Shown: positions 1 through 7,602, counted from the first letter of the stretch. The stretch: DNA of 13,573 bases from Actinomycetota bacterium (GCA_009701105.1 WLKU01000023.1:1-13573), one strand, 5' to 3'. Notes: generated by a model not told the origin, from the sequence alone. Made by a program: numbers and translations.

Positions 1-1755
1 GACCTTGTGCCAAAACTTACGAGCAATGGTGTTCAGATCCTTGGCTGGAATGAAGTAACCGACATCGAACGGGAATATCTGATGTCGATGTTTGAAACTC
101 GAATCTTTCCGGTGCTCACACCGCTCGCAGTCGACCCTGCGCATCCGTTTCCCTATATTTCAAACCTGGCGCTCAACTTGGCTGTTATCGCGCTTGACCC
201 ACGTACGCAAGAGCAACGATTCGCTCGTGTCAAGATTCCGCCGACGCTTCCAAGGTTTTTACAGTTGCCCGACAGCAACAGGTTTGTGTTGCTTGAAGAT
301 GTGGTGAGCGCCAATTTGGGTCGTCTTTTTCAGGGAATGAAAATCGAGCAGTGTCACACATTTAGAGTCTCTCGAAATGCCGACCTTTCGGTTGATGACG
401 AAGACGCAGAAGACTTGTTGGCAGCAGTCGAAATGGAGTTGCGTCGTCGTCGCTTTGGTCGTGCTGTACGCCTCGAGGTGTCCAACGGAATGTCTCAAGA
501 AGTACTTGATCTGCTGATAGATGAACTCGAACTTGAGGCTGGAGATGTCACGGTGCATCATGCTCCAGTTGGCTTGAGTGCATTGATGCAACTTTCCAAC
601 CTCAACTTGCCTCATTTGCGATTTAAGCCATGGCCTGCGCTTACTGCTGGTCGCTTGGCGGCCGCAGAAGAAAACGAACGGTCAATCTTTAGCGTTATTC
701 GTGAACGTCAGTTGCTTGTGCATCATCCGCATGAATCGTTTATCTCTTCTGTTGAAGAGTTTGTGAAGCAATCTGCACTTGATCCGCTCGTGCAGTCGAT
801 CAAGATGACGCTGTACCGCACTTCTGGTGATAGTTCAATTGCTCGACACCTCATCCATGCCGCCGAGATGGGCAAGCAGGTTGCAGTTGTGATCGAACTC
901 AAGGCTCGTTTTGATGAGGCCCGCAACATGTCGTGGGCAAAAGAACTTGAGTACGCAGGCGTGCATGTGACATATGGTCTTGTTGGTCTCAAAACACACG
1001 CCAAGTGCATCTTGGTGGTGCGCAATGACTCAGACAAAATGCGCCGTTATGTGCACATGGGTACCGGAAACTACAACTCGACGACGGCACGTATCTATGA
1101 AGACATCGGCTTTTTTACCTGCGAAGATGCGATTGGTTCGGATGTTACTGAGTTGTTTAATTACCTCACTGGCTACGGCCATGAGCCCGACTATCAAACA
1201 CTGTTGGTGGCGCCGCATCGACTGCGCAACAGCATTGTCGATCTCATCGATAAAGAAACAACGTTTGGAGTTGATGGACGAATCACGATGAAGATCAACT
1301 CAATCTCGGACAAGACAGTGATTGAAGCGCTGTATCGCGCGAGCGGTGCCGGTGTGCAGATTCAGATCATCGTGCGTGGAATTTGCTGTCTTCGAGCGGG
1401 AGTCGATGGCATGTCTGAAAACATTCGAGTTCGATCGATTCTTGGTCGTTATCTCGAGCATTCACGTATCTATCGCTTTGAACATGGCTACGAAAACAAC
1501 GAACCCTTGCACCTCATTGGCTCTGCCGACATGATGGGTCGAAATTTGGATGGGAGAGTTGAGGCATTGGTGCCACTTACTCATCCGAAACACCGCATGT
1601 GGCTCGACAAGGTGCTTGGATATTTGGTGGATGATGAAGCTGCCCATTTTGATTTGAGTGCTGATAATTCGTGGGTGCGGGCAGGGGCACCTGGCCTCAC
1701 CGTAGATGCCCAACGAAAATTGCACGACTGGGTCGTGCAAACCCAAGTCCGATAA
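1..1755 (+). CDS. ppk1: Polyphosphate kinase 1, 5'-truncated by the window edge
   Basis: This enzyme makes inorganic polyphosphate by reversible transfer of the ATP gamma-phosphate through a phosphohistidine. The reading frame is open to base 1, so the GTG at 7 is an internal valine and not a start. About 584 codons are visible, against roughly 690-740 residues for the family, so most of the N-terminal domain is missing. The middle and two C-terminal phospholipase-D-like domains are present. The key sites are GLKTHAK, whose His codon is at 997-999 and matches the autophosphorylated histidine of E. coli PPK (His435), then YVHMGTGNYN with His at 1054-1056 (His454), then LEHSRIYRFEHG with the third conserved His, followed by the GSADMMGRNLDGRVE stretch. 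The gene lies just upstream of phoU, senX3 and regX3, which fits a phosphate-homeostasis locus. The family call is secure. Only the N-terminus and the real start cannot be seen. Confidence 0.97.
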   Translation, partial: DLVPKLTSNGVQILGWNEVTDIEREYLMSMFETRIFPVLTPLAVDPAHPFPYISNLALNLAVIALDPRTQEQRFARVKIPPTLPRFLQLPDSNRFVLLEDVVSANLGRLFQGMKIEQCHTFRVSRNADLSVDDEDAEDLLAAVEMELRRRRFGRAVRLEVSNGMSQEVLDLLIDELELEAGDVTVHHAPVGLSALMQLSNLNLPHLRFKPWPALTAGRLAAAEENERSIFSVIRERQLLVHHPHESFISSVEEFVKQSALDPLVQSIKMTLYRTSGDSSIARHLIHAAEMGKQVAVVIELKARFDEARNMSWAKELEYAGVHVTYGLVGLKTHAKCILVVRNDSDKMRRYVHMGTGNYNSTTARIYEDIGFFTCEDAIGSDVTELFNYLTGYGHEPDYQTLLVAPHRLRNSIVDLIDKETTFGVDGRITMKINSISDKTVIEALYRASGAGVQIQIIVRGICCLRAGVDGMSENIRVRSILGRYLEHSRIYRFEHGYENNEPLHLIGSADMMGRNLDGRVEALVPLTHPKHRMWLDKVLGYLVDDEAAHFDLSADNSWVRAGAPGLTVDAQRKLHDWVVQTQVR

Positions 1756-1781
1756 AGCGGTTAACTTGTTTGTAATCTGAC

Positions 1782-1803
1782 GTTCAGACGGGTTTCACCT
1801 TGT
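1782..1803 (+). promoter_or_regulatory. Candidate PHO box (two 11-nt direct repeats) upstream of phoU
   Basis: Two direct-repeat units begin exactly 11 nt apart: GTTCAGACGGG at 1782 and TTTCACCTTGT at 1793. Actinobacterial PhoP/RegX3-type regulators are known to bind tandem 11-nt units of the form GTTCACC-like plus a variable tail, often overlapping the -35 region. TTTCAC at 1793-1798 could act as a -35, with TACGTA at 1816-1821 as a poor -10 after a 17-nt spacer. The spacing and position ahead of phoU-senX3-regX3 suggest autoregulation. Only two imperfect units are visible, so this is a candidate. Confidence 0.35.
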
Positions 1804-1825
1804 GCGTGTAGGTTTTACGTATAGC

Positions 1826-1847
1826 AAATCTGCCGTTCAGCAGATTT
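1826..1847 (+). promoter_or_regulatory. Perfect 8-bp inverted repeat (hairpin) in the phoU leader
   Basis: AAATCTGC (1826-1833) and GCAGATTT (1840-1847) are exact reverse complements separated by the 6-nt loop CGTTCA. The hairpin sits between ppk1 and phoU, ending 19 nt before the phoU ATG. The stem is AT-rich and is followed only by CTT, so it would be a weak intrinsic terminator for ppk1. It may instead be an operator or a 5' leader hairpin near the transcription start predicted from the PHO-box spacing. Confidence 0.5.
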
Positions 1848-1866
1848 CTTGAACGAAAGTAGACCA

Positions 1867-2592
1867 ATGGACGAATTACGTAAGACGTTTCATCAAGAAG
1901 TTGATGCCATTCGTGACCAAGTGATTCGACTTGGAGCCTCGGTAATTGAAGCCATTCCACGAGCGACGGCTGTGCTGCTCAGCGGCGACCTTGAGGGTGC
2001 TGACTATTTGGTGCAAAGCGACGATGAAATTGATGCCCGCGCCGTAGACATTGAAGACCAGTGTTTTCAGCAACTGGCTCTGCAGGCACCAGTAGCAGGA
2101 GATCTACGTCAACTGGTTTCAACTATCAAGATCACCGGCGAACTCGAGCGTTCAGCCGACTTGGCAGTCAATATCTGCAAGGGTGCACGACGAATTTATG
2201 GCCATGACATTGATCCTGTGTTGCGTGGCTTAATCACCAAAATGAGCGAGCAGGCACAGCAGCTGTTTATCTCGGCAATGGACGCCTTCGAATCGAGTGA
2301 TGCGCCAAAGGCTGCAGCAATTGATGACATGGACTCATTTTTGGACGGGCTACATCGTCAGTTCATCCAAGAAATTTTTGAGTGTCATGCTCGAGGCAAA
2401 ATGGATGTTCAGGTTGCCGTTCAGCTTGCAATCATCGGTCGATTTTTCGAGCGCATTGGTGACCATGCGGTGAATGTTGGTGAGCGAACCCTGTTTATTC
2501 TCACAGGAGTCTTGCCAGAACATCGTGGAGCTGCACGCTTTAAGGCTCGGCACTCTGGTGACTCGCAATCATCGTCAGATTCTGCGTCGTAA
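1867..2592 (+). CDS. phoU: Phosphate-signalling regulator PhoU
   Basis: PhoU is a cytoplasmic all-helical protein that links the Pst phosphate transporter to a sensor kinase and keeps the kinase quiet when phosphate is plentiful. The 241-residue protein shows the duplicated three-helix PhoU repeat. The first repeat ends in GELERSADLAVNI and the second in FFERIGDHAVNVGERT, both holding the E-R-x-x-D-x-x-x-N metal-binding pattern. Length is at the upper end for the family, with a Ser-rich C-terminal tail. I chose the ATG at 1867 (MDELRKTFHQE), because family members begin with this helix and GAAAG lies upstream. A TTG at 1849 would add six unremarkable residues and would start next to the hairpin. 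The gene sits 18 nt before senX3 in the same direction, so it probably forms an operon with senX3-regX3. No pst genes are visible here. Confidence 0.95.
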   Translation: MDELRKTFHQEVDAIRDQVIRLGASVIEAIPRATAVLLSGDLEGADYLVQSDDEIDARAVDIEDQCFQQLALQAPVAGDLRQLVSTIKITGELERSADLAVNICKGARRIYGHDIDPVLRGLITKMSEQAQQLFISAMDAFESSDAPKAAAIDDMDSFLDGLHRQFIQEIFECHARGKMDVQVAVQLAIIGRFFERIGDHAVNVGERTLFILTGVLPEHRGAARFKARHSGDSQSSSDSAS

Positions 2593-2610
2593 ATCTGCAG
2601 TGAATTAGCC

Positions 2611-3747
2611 ATGACGACCATCTGGTTTGTCGCTTGTGTTGTAGTTGCGCTCGTCGCAGGAATACTTTATGGCAAGAAATCGGAACGTACCGGACGCACT
2701 GATCGATCCGAAAGCACAGAGAGTAACAAAGTAGCCCCACGTGTGGATCTCGTAGCAAATGTGATTGATGAACAACTACTTGGAGCGTTTGATCTTCTAC
2801 CAATCGGCGTTGTGATTAGTCGCAACGCAAATGGCGATCTGCTTCGAAACCGAATTGCCACAGAGATGACTGGTGTTCGCCACGTGGACATCTTGGTTGA
2901 TGAGGCAGTTGTTGCGCTTGTAAAAGAGACAATCGAGCTTGGCGGACAGAACAAGTCAATGCAGGTTGCTGGCCCGCCAGATCGTTTCTTTCAATTGAAT
3001 TCACAACGGTTAAACAACGATGGTGTAGTCGTCACGATCGAGGACACCACCGATCGAGTTCGAATTGACACCGTTCGTACTGATTTTGTTGCCAACTTGA
3101 GTCACGAATTGAAAACCCCTATTGGCGGAATTGCGGCCTTGGGTGACACCATGGTGGACGAAACAGACCCGGTTGTGATGAAGCAGTTGGCAGAACGGAT
3201 CGTTCGTGAGTCTTTTCGCATGGCAGGCATTGTGAACGACTTACTTGATCTTTCGCGAATTGAATTTGGACGCTCAACAGAGTGGGAACGCATCGAGATG
3301 AACGGTGTAATCAAAGAGGTTATTGCACTTTCGCAAGACAATGCTCGTCGCCACAAAGTTGAACTCGTTACCAGTGGCGATTTCGTTGCCGAGGTCTTTG
3401 GGGATCGAAGTCAACTGATATCTGCTTTTTCGAATCTTGTGGAAAATGCGGTTAAATACAGCGAAGAAGATCGACTTGTCAAAATTATTGGTGGCGTACG
3501 AGCTGATGATCTCACGGTTGCGATTGTCGATCAAGGCTTGGGAATTGCTCCGAAGGATCACGAACGAATTTTTGAACGTTTTTATCGAGTTGATAGGGCA
3601 CGCAGCCGATCAACTGGAGGAACGGGACTTGGTTTATCAATTGTGCGACATGTCGTTGACAACCACGGAGGAAAAATCGAACTCAAGTCAAATGAAGGTG
3701 AAGGCGCAACCTTCACTGTTGTTTTACCCCGATCAAAGGAAAACTAA
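2611..3747 (+). CDS. senX3: Sensor histidine kinase, SenX3-like
   Basis: This is a membrane-anchored kinase that should autophosphorylate and pass phosphate to the adjacent RegX3-type regulator. The 378 residues run in this order: one hydrophobic N-terminal segment (about residues 3-21), a basic linker, a PAS-like region (about 50-150), a HisKA dimerisation helix with LSHELKTP (phospho-acceptor His165), and a HATPase domain. In the HATPase domain the N-box Asn is residue 279 (LVENAVKYS), the G1 box is DQGLGI, the F-box region is FERFYRVDRAR and the G2 box is GGTGLGLSIV. Mycobacterial SenX3 is generally drawn with two membrane spans. Only one is visible here, leaving no obvious extracytoplasmic sensor, which fits signalling through PhoU or the PAS domain. 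No Shine-Dalgarno is evident before the ATG, so translation may be coupled to phoU. Its stop abuts the regX3 start. Confidence 0.93.
   Translation: MTTIWFVACVVVALVAGILYGKKSERTGRTDRSESTESNKVAPRVDLVANVIDEQLLGAFDLLPIGVVISRNANGDLLRNRIATEMTGVRHVDILVDEAVVALVKETIELGGQNKSMQVAGPPDRFFQLNSQRLNNDGVVVTIEDTTDRVRIDTVRTDFVANLSHELKTPIGGIAALGDTMVDETDPVVMKQLAERIVRESFRMAGIVNDLLDLSRIEFGRSTEWERIEMNGVIKEVIALSQDNARRHKVELVTSGDFVAEVFGDRSQLISAFSNLVENAVKYSEEDRLVKIIGGVRADDLTVAIVDQGLGIAPKDHERIFERFYRVDRARSRSTGGTGLGLSIVRHVVDNHGGKIELKSNEGEGATFTVVLPRSKEN
3735..3740 (+). promoter_or_regulatory. Shine-Dalgarno site for regX3
   Basis: AAAGGA lies 7 nt before the regX3 ATG, inside the last codons of senX3. It supports the ATG at 3748 as the real start. 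Confidence 0.75.
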
Positions 3748-4467
3748 ATGAGTCAGCCAACCGAATTGCCAATGGTGTTTGTTGTTGAAGACGAAGAGTC
3801 ATTTATTGAGGCACTTGATATCGGTTTGAAGCGCGAAGGTTTTCGTGTCAGTGTGGCCAAAGACGGGGCAGAAGCTCTGACGATGTTTGACAAAATCAAC
3901 CCAGACATCGTTCTGCTGGATGTGATGTTGCCCAAGGTCTCGGGAACGGATGTATGTCGCGAAATTCGCAAAAAGAGTCAGGTTCCGATCATCATGGTGT
4001 CGGCAAAAGGTTCAGAGATAGACACGATCATTGGTCTTGAAGTTGGCGCCGATGACTACATCGTCAAGCCGTATCGATTGCGCGAACTTGTGGCACGTAT
4101 TCGCGCTGCACTGCGCCGCAGCTCACTGACCCCAACCGAAATTGACGAAGTCGGTTTTGGCACTGTCTCAATTGGGGACGTTGCGATCGATCCAGAACAG
4201 CATGTGGTGACTGTTCGCGGCGACGTGACCAAACTTCCTCTCAAAGAATTTGAGTTGTTGTATGTACTTATCGCAAATGCGGGTCGTGTCATGACTCGTG
4301 AAACATTGATTGACCGTGTGTGGGGCACCGATTATTACGGTGACACCAAAACCCTCGACGTACATATCAAGCGCTTGCGAAGCAAGATTGAGTCTGAGCC
4401 AGCTAACCCAACACGGTTGGTCACCATCCGTGGTCTTGGCTACAAGTATGAGAAAATGAGCGCATAG
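3748..4467 (+). CDS. regX3: OmpR/PhoB-family response regulator, RegX3-like
   Basis: This is a DNA-binding response regulator, the partner of the upstream kinase, expected to switch on phosphate-starvation genes. The 239 residues hold a receiver domain (about 8-125) with acidic residues E14/D15, phospho-acceptor D58 (LLDVMLPK), S85 and K107 (YIVKPYR), then a C-terminal winged helix (about 135-235) containing LPLKEFELLYVL, the recognition-helix region around LDVHIKRLRSKIE and the wing RGLGYKYE. All catalytic positions are intact and the length is normal for OmpR/PhoB proteins. The senX3 stop TAA is immediately followed by this ATG with zero bases between, so the two are translationally coupled. 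By family knowledge the target would be 11-nt direct repeats, and a candidate is present upstream of phoU. PhoB or PhoP is the alternative name, but the pairing with a SenX3-like kinase favours RegX3. Confidence 0.94.
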   Translation: MSQPTELPMVFVVEDEESFIEALDIGLKREGFRVSVAKDGAEALTMFDKINPDIVLLDVMLPKVSGTDVCREIRKKSQVPIIMVSAKGSEIDTIIGLEVGADDYIVKPYRLRELVARIRAALRRSSLTPTEIDEVGFGTVSIGDVAIDPEQHVVTVRGDVTKLPLKEFELLYVLIANAGRVMTRETLIDRVWGTDYYGDTKTLDVHIKRLRSKIESEPANPTRLVTIRGLGYKYEKMSA

Positions 4468-4499
4468 CAACACAGAATCGACATACGGGTCTTGCACCA

Positions 4500-5660
4500 G
4501 TGAGCCCCCTGACGCGGTTGTCGCGCGTGCATGTGTTGATGGTGGTTGGCGAGGCCGCACTTGCGGTGTCGTTGGCAGACTCACTCTTTTTATCGATCAG
4601 CCCTGATGCCGCGCGTTCAAAAGTCATTTTGTTTTTAGCGATCAGCCTCGCTCCTTTTGCGGTGCTTGCGCCGATTATCGGTCCATATATTGATCGCTTG
4701 CCGGGTGGTCGTCGCATCACGGTGTGTCTTGTGGGGTTGATGCGCGCGATGGTGCTGATTGCGATGATGAAATGGCTGAACTCACTTGCACTTTTCCCGC
4801 TCGCATTTATCTCACTCGTACTGGCCAAAACGTATGGAGTGTCGCGTTCGGCAATCATGCCAACGGTTGTAGGAGGTGACGAACAATTGATGGCGGCCAA
4901 TGGAAAACTCGGGCGACTGACAAGTGTGGTCGGATTTCTCGGTGGCGCACCAGCAGTCTTGTTGCAACTCATTGACACCAGATTGTCGCTTGGATTATCG
5001 GCTTGTGCGTTTGCGGGTGCGGGCATAGCCGCGCTTGCGTTGCCACGACATGTTGCAGCAGTTCCAAATACGATGCAAGCGATAGAGAAGCATGAGTTGC
5101 ACGCCCCTCAAATTCGTCAGGCCGCATTTGTGATGCTGGTGTTGCGAGCAGCAGTCGGTTTTATGTTTTTTCATTTAGCGTTCTGGTTGCGCGATCAAAA
5201 AGCGGGCACTGCGTGGTTTGGTTTGGCGGTTGCAGTGTGCTCGCTCAGCACATTTGCTGCCAATGCAATTGGTCCGTTACTACGTCGGCGCATTCACGAA
5301 CAGAGAATGCTCAAACTTTGTGTAGCGAGTGTTTGTCTTGGCGGACTGGTGGCTGGTTATTTTGGTGGCGTAACTGCTGGAATTATTTTGGCTGGGGTTG
5401 TAAACGGAGTCGGTTCAATCGGCAGACTCGCTTTTGAGTCGATAGTGCAATCAAAAGCACCAGATGCAAACCGAGCGCGCGCATTTGTGCGCTATGAAAC
5501 GCGCAATCAAATCGCGTGGGTGGTTGCTGGTCTGCTTGCCGTTATTGCAACGCCGCCAGGTGCGGTTGGCTTTTTGATTGTTGGTGTTGGGTCGGCAGTT
5601 GCGTCGTTGCTATTTGTCTTGCAGCTCAATGCGAGCAAGCCACAAACCAGACGCATCTAA
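4500..5660 (+). CDS. Major facilitator superfamily transporter, substrate unknown
   Basis: This is a polytopic inner-membrane protein of 386 residues with roughly 10-12 hydrophobic segments, for example about 44-61, 74-90, 97-110, 141-158, 165-181, 208-228, 237-258, 272-300 and 338-376. The MFS motif A in the loop between helices 2 and 3 is recognisable as GPYIDRLPGGRR (61-72). It most resembles drug or secondary-metabolite exporters with reduced loops, but no substrate can be named. The GTG start at 4500 follows regX3 by 32 nt without a Shine-Dalgarno. The frame stays open for some distance upstream, so an earlier start inside regX3 is not fully excluded. The 3' end overlaps the converging gene by 51 nt, and a hairpin follows 8 nt after its stop. 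It could be read through from regX3. Confidence 0.85.
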   Translation: MSPLTRLSRVHVLMVVGEAALAVSLADSLFLSISPDAARSKVILFLAISLAPFAVLAPIIGPYIDRLPGGRRITVCLVGLMRAMVLIAMMKWLNSLALFPLAFISLVLAKTYGVSRSAIMPTVVGGDEQLMAANGKLGRLTSVVGFLGGAPAVLLQLIDTRLSLGLSACAFAGAGIAALALPRHVAAVPNTMQAIEKHELHAPQIRQAAFVMLVLRAAVGFMFFHLAFWLRDQKAGTAWFGLAVAVCSLSTFAANAIGPLLRRRIHEQRMLKLCVASVCLGGLVAGYFGGVTAGIILAGVVNGVGSIGRLAFESIVQSKAPDANRARAFVRYETRNQIAWVVAGLLAVIATPPGAVGFLIVGVGSAVASLLFVLQLNASKPQTRRI

Positions 5661-6824
5661 CTCACTAGGAGTAGGCAAATTGCCTGCTCGGGCAAAGAGT
5701 TGCGCGAGGCCGTCATGCCCAGCACGCTCGGTGACACCGGCCGCAAATGCATGCCCGCGTTCAACTTGTTGGCGGGTCAGGCGTAAGCCAAGCAGCTGCT
5801 CAACGAATGAGTCATGGGGTGCGGATTCGACGCGTCGCCGACGCACTGCTTCTGCAATCTGCGCACCGCCACCCAAAACCAGTGCTGAAATTGCGTCAAC
5901 GCTGTGGTCGATGTAGCCGATGATTGAAGCGATCATCGCGTCCAACACTGGAGCCTGACGCTCTTGCTCGGGCGAGCGCACCGCACCCAAAATAATGGTG
6001 GGGTCTGTTAGAAATTTCTGCATCATGGCCATCGGATCGGTGGTGCCGAGATCCATTGTTGTGAGTCTGTCCATCAGTGCGTTTGGATTTGGCCGAAAGC
6101 CAGCGATGTATTTGCTGATCTGTTGATTAATCGAATCACGAACATGATCGACGCTCAGCACTGCGTGGGATGTGAGCTCATGGATTAACACCCACATGCG
6201 CATGTCATCGACTGCAATGCTCCAGTCATTTGCAAATTGTTCGACATTGCTCGCAACAAGAAGCATTTGGTTTTTCGGTTCGCGTGGAATCGGTAAGTCA
6301 TATTGTCCGAACGCACGTAGTGAGAGTTGCCCGATCATTGACCCGATGGACATGCCCATCATTGCCGGCGCCATCATCTTGTTGAGTGACGACATCATTG
6401 CAGTGATCTGGTCAGTTTCGATATCAAGCTCGGTGCTGGGCTTTGGCGTTTCAACACTTGGATTGCTTAATGCAGTTGCTAGTTGAGTGAAGAGCGGCTT
6501 GTACGACTCGAGCGTGTGGTGCACCCAAGTGGAGTGATTGGTGACAACAATGTTGGGAAGCGCGGTGCCTGAGCCGCTACTAGTGCAAGTAGTTAAGCCG
6601 GTGTAATTGCGTACATGCATGTCGGCGATTGGCGCGAGCTGTTCGAGACTCACCCGAGACGATGGATCAACATTTGCTTCGGTGTTGGTGCCATTCGTTG
6701 CAGTCGAGATGGCTACTTGACGCGCAACGTCCCACTGCAGCGGACCTTGGCCCGCCATTGCCTTCGCAAGGTCACCAAAAAGTGGAATTCCTGCAAATGG
6801 TTGTTCGTCAGGGTTGTTGCTCAC
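5610..6824 (-). CDS. DUF2342-family 'zinc-dependent metalloprotease' with degenerate active-site motif
   Basis: This is a member of the actinobacterial DUF2342 / zincin-2-like family (the TIGR03624-type branch), of unknown physiological role. The 404 residues show the family layout: an N-terminal GPLQWDVARQVA segment (28-38), a Met/Gly-rich helix around 152-168, the presumed metal site at 215-220, and the C-terminal AEAVRRRRVESAP block followed by LGLRLTRQQVERGHAF and the usual LPTPSEL ending. The expected HEXXH reads H215-E-L-T-S219-H220, so the second zinc histidine is replaced by Ser, with a His one place later. From memory other members of this branch also deviate, for example with REAAH, so the protein may not be a protease. 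The GTG start lacks a Shine-Dalgarno and has TAGGCT 8 nt upstream. The last 51 nt overlap the MFS gene. Confidence 0.85.
   Translation of the reverse strand: MSNNPDEQPFAGIPLFGDLAKAMAGQGPLQWDVARQVAISTATNGTNTEANVDPSSRVSLEQLAPIADMHVRNYTGLTTCTSSGSGTALPNIVVTNHSTWVHHTLESYKPLFTQLATALSNPSVETPKPSTELDIETDQITAMMSSLNKMMAPAMMGMSIGSMIGQLSLRAFGQYDLPIPREPKNQMLLVASNVEQFANDWSIAVDDMRMWVLIHELTSHAVLSVDHVRDSINQQISKYIAGFRPNPNALMDRLTTMDLGTTDPMAMMQKFLTDPTIILGAVRSPEQERQAPVLDAMIASIIGYIDHSVDAISALVLGGGAQIAEAVRRRRVESAPHDSFVEQLLGLRLTRQQVERGHAFAAGVTERAGHDGLAQLFARAGNLPTPSELDASGLWLARIELQDK
5669..5689 (+). terminator. Hairpin after the MFS gene, inside the opposing gene
   Basis: GAGTAGGCA (5669-5677) pairs with TGCCTGCTC (5681-5689) around the loop AAT. 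This gives a 9-bp stem with one G-T wobble, starting 8 nt after the MFS stop. No T-run follows, so it would be a U-less hairpin terminator. It lies within the C-terminal codons of the convergent DUF2342 gene. Confidence 0.45.
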
Positions 6825-6832
6825 TGATCTAG

Positions 6833-6838
6833 AGCCTA
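6833..6838 (-). promoter_or_regulatory. -10-like hexamer for the DUF2342 gene (possible leaderless start)
   Basis: On the minus strand TAGGCT lies 8 nt before the GTG at 6824. This fits the TANNNT actinobacterial -10 pattern and would place transcription initiation at or next to the start codon. No Shine-Dalgarno is seen. Confidence 0.35.
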
Positions 6839-6876
6839 TTAAAACTTTAAACTAAATGACCATCCACAACCTCGGG

Positions 6877-6882
6877 TACGCT
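6877..6882 (+). promoter_or_regulatory. -10-like hexamer for moaE (possible leaderless start)
   Basis: TACGCT lies 7 nt before the moaE ATG at 6890 and matches TANNNT. The 65-bp divergent spacer (6825-6889) is AT-rich at 6839-6855 and would have to hold both promoters. Confidence 0.35.
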
Positions 6883-6889
6883 GAAAGCG

Positions 6890-7384
6890 ATGTCACACCG
6901 GGAAATCTCTCTAGACGGCAACGTGTGGCTTGAAATCACTGCTACGAGACTTGATGTTGGTGCGGTGTACGACTGGTCAGTCACCGATACATGCGGGGCA
7001 GTGGTGCTGTTTTCGGGCACTGTGCGTAATCATTCCGAGGGTCGCACTGGCGTGCACACCTTGAGCTACGAAGCATTCGAAGAAGAAGTCATTCCGAAGT
7101 GTCACGAAATTGTTTCCGAGATGAAAAATCAGTGGAGCGACTTGGGCAGAATTGCGCTCATCCATCGAGTTGGTGACCTCAAGCTGGGTGAGTCGTCGGT
7201 GCTTGTTGTGGTTTCTGCTCCGCATCGACCCGAAGCATTTGAAGCCGCAAGATTTGGTATCGACGCATTGAAAGCAACAGTGCCAATTTGGAAACGTGAA
7301 GCGTGGGCGACCGGAAGTGACTGGGCGCTCGGTGCACAACACGTAACAACTGTTGATCAAGTGATGAAAAGCACCAACCAATGA
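6890..7384 (+). CDS. moaE: Molybdopterin synthase catalytic subunit MoaE
   Basis: MoaE is the large subunit of molybdopterin synthase. It takes sulfur from thiocarboxylated MoaD and inserts it into cyclic pyranopterin monophosphate, in the cytoplasm. The conserved core starts near residue 37 with VVLFSGTVRNHSEGR (38-52), continues with LSYEAFEEE and IHRVGDLKLGE, then SAPHRPEAFEA with H112/R113, and ends with the active-site pair K128 and K135 in DALKATVPIWKREAW. The seven-residue spacing of the two lysines matches E. coli K119/K126. An extra N-terminal stretch of about 25 residues makes the 164-aa protein slightly longer than usual. No moaD or other cofactor gene is visible, so MoaD must be encoded elsewhere. 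The stop overlaps the start of the next gene by ATGA, and mreB follows, so this heads a three-gene operon with apparently unrelated partners. Confidence 0.95.
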   Translation: MSHREISLDGNVWLEITATRLDVGAVYDWSVTDTCGAVVLFSGTVRNHSEGRTGVHTLSYEAFEEEVIPKCHEIVSEMKNQWSDLGRIALIHRVGDLKLGESSVLVVVSAPHRPEAFEAARFGIDALKATVPIWKREAWATGSDWALGAQHVTTVDQVMKSTNQ

Positions 7385-7596
7385 TTGCAATCTCCAGCTT
7401 CTCATTGTTGTTTGCTGCTATCTCTGTGGTCTCTGCATCAACTCTCGTCGTGATGATGCTGCAAGAGTCGCGCAACGCAACGCGCAATAACGGAATGGTT
7501 GCATTTCGTCGCCACTTGGACGCTCTATCCGATGACTCGCGTGCTCATGTGCGCCAACAATTAAAAGATCATTCGACCAAACAAGGCAGAAGGTAG
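7381..7596 (+). CDS. Small single-pass membrane protein between moaE and mreB
   Basis: I do not recognise this 71-residue protein. Residues 4-27 form one strong hydrophobic helix rich in Ser/Val/Leu, followed by a polar, basic tail (about 30-71) with RRHLDALSDDSR and QQLKDHSTKQGRR, probably helical and cytoplasmic. The ATG overlaps the moaE stop as ATGA, which is typical of translational coupling. Its last codons carry the mreB Shine-Dalgarno, and its stop is 6 nt before the mreB start. This packing argues that it is a real gene rather than a chance reading frame. A membrane anchor or modulator linked to the MreB filament is possible but is inference from position only. Confidence 0.7.
   Translation: MIAISSFSLLFAAISVVSASTLVVMMLQESRNATRNNGMVAFRRHLDALSDDSRAHVRQQLKDHSTKQGRR
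7588..7593 (+). promoter_or_regulatory. Shine-Dalgarno site for mreB
   Basis: AGAAGG sits 9 nt before the GTG at 7603 and overlaps the final codons of the small membrane protein gene. It supports GTG 7603 as the start. Confidence 0.75.
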
Positions 7597-7602
7597 ACCA
7601 AA

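Noticed and set aside
1849..1866. TTG at 1849 as the start of phoU
   Set aside because: It would begin two bases after the leader hairpin and add six residues not typical of PhoU. The ATG at 1867 starts the expected first helix.
4168..4584. A 138-codon minus-strand frame opposite the 3' end of regX3
   Set aside because: It covers the conserved winged-helix region of regX3, which explains the lack of stops. No motif or ribosome site supports it.
4421..5026. A 201-codon open frame on the minus strand opposite the regX3 end and MFS gene
   Set aside because: Its translation has no recognisable domain, is rich in Ser/Thr/Ala/Asn as mirror frames often are, and lies opposite a well-supported membrane protein gene.
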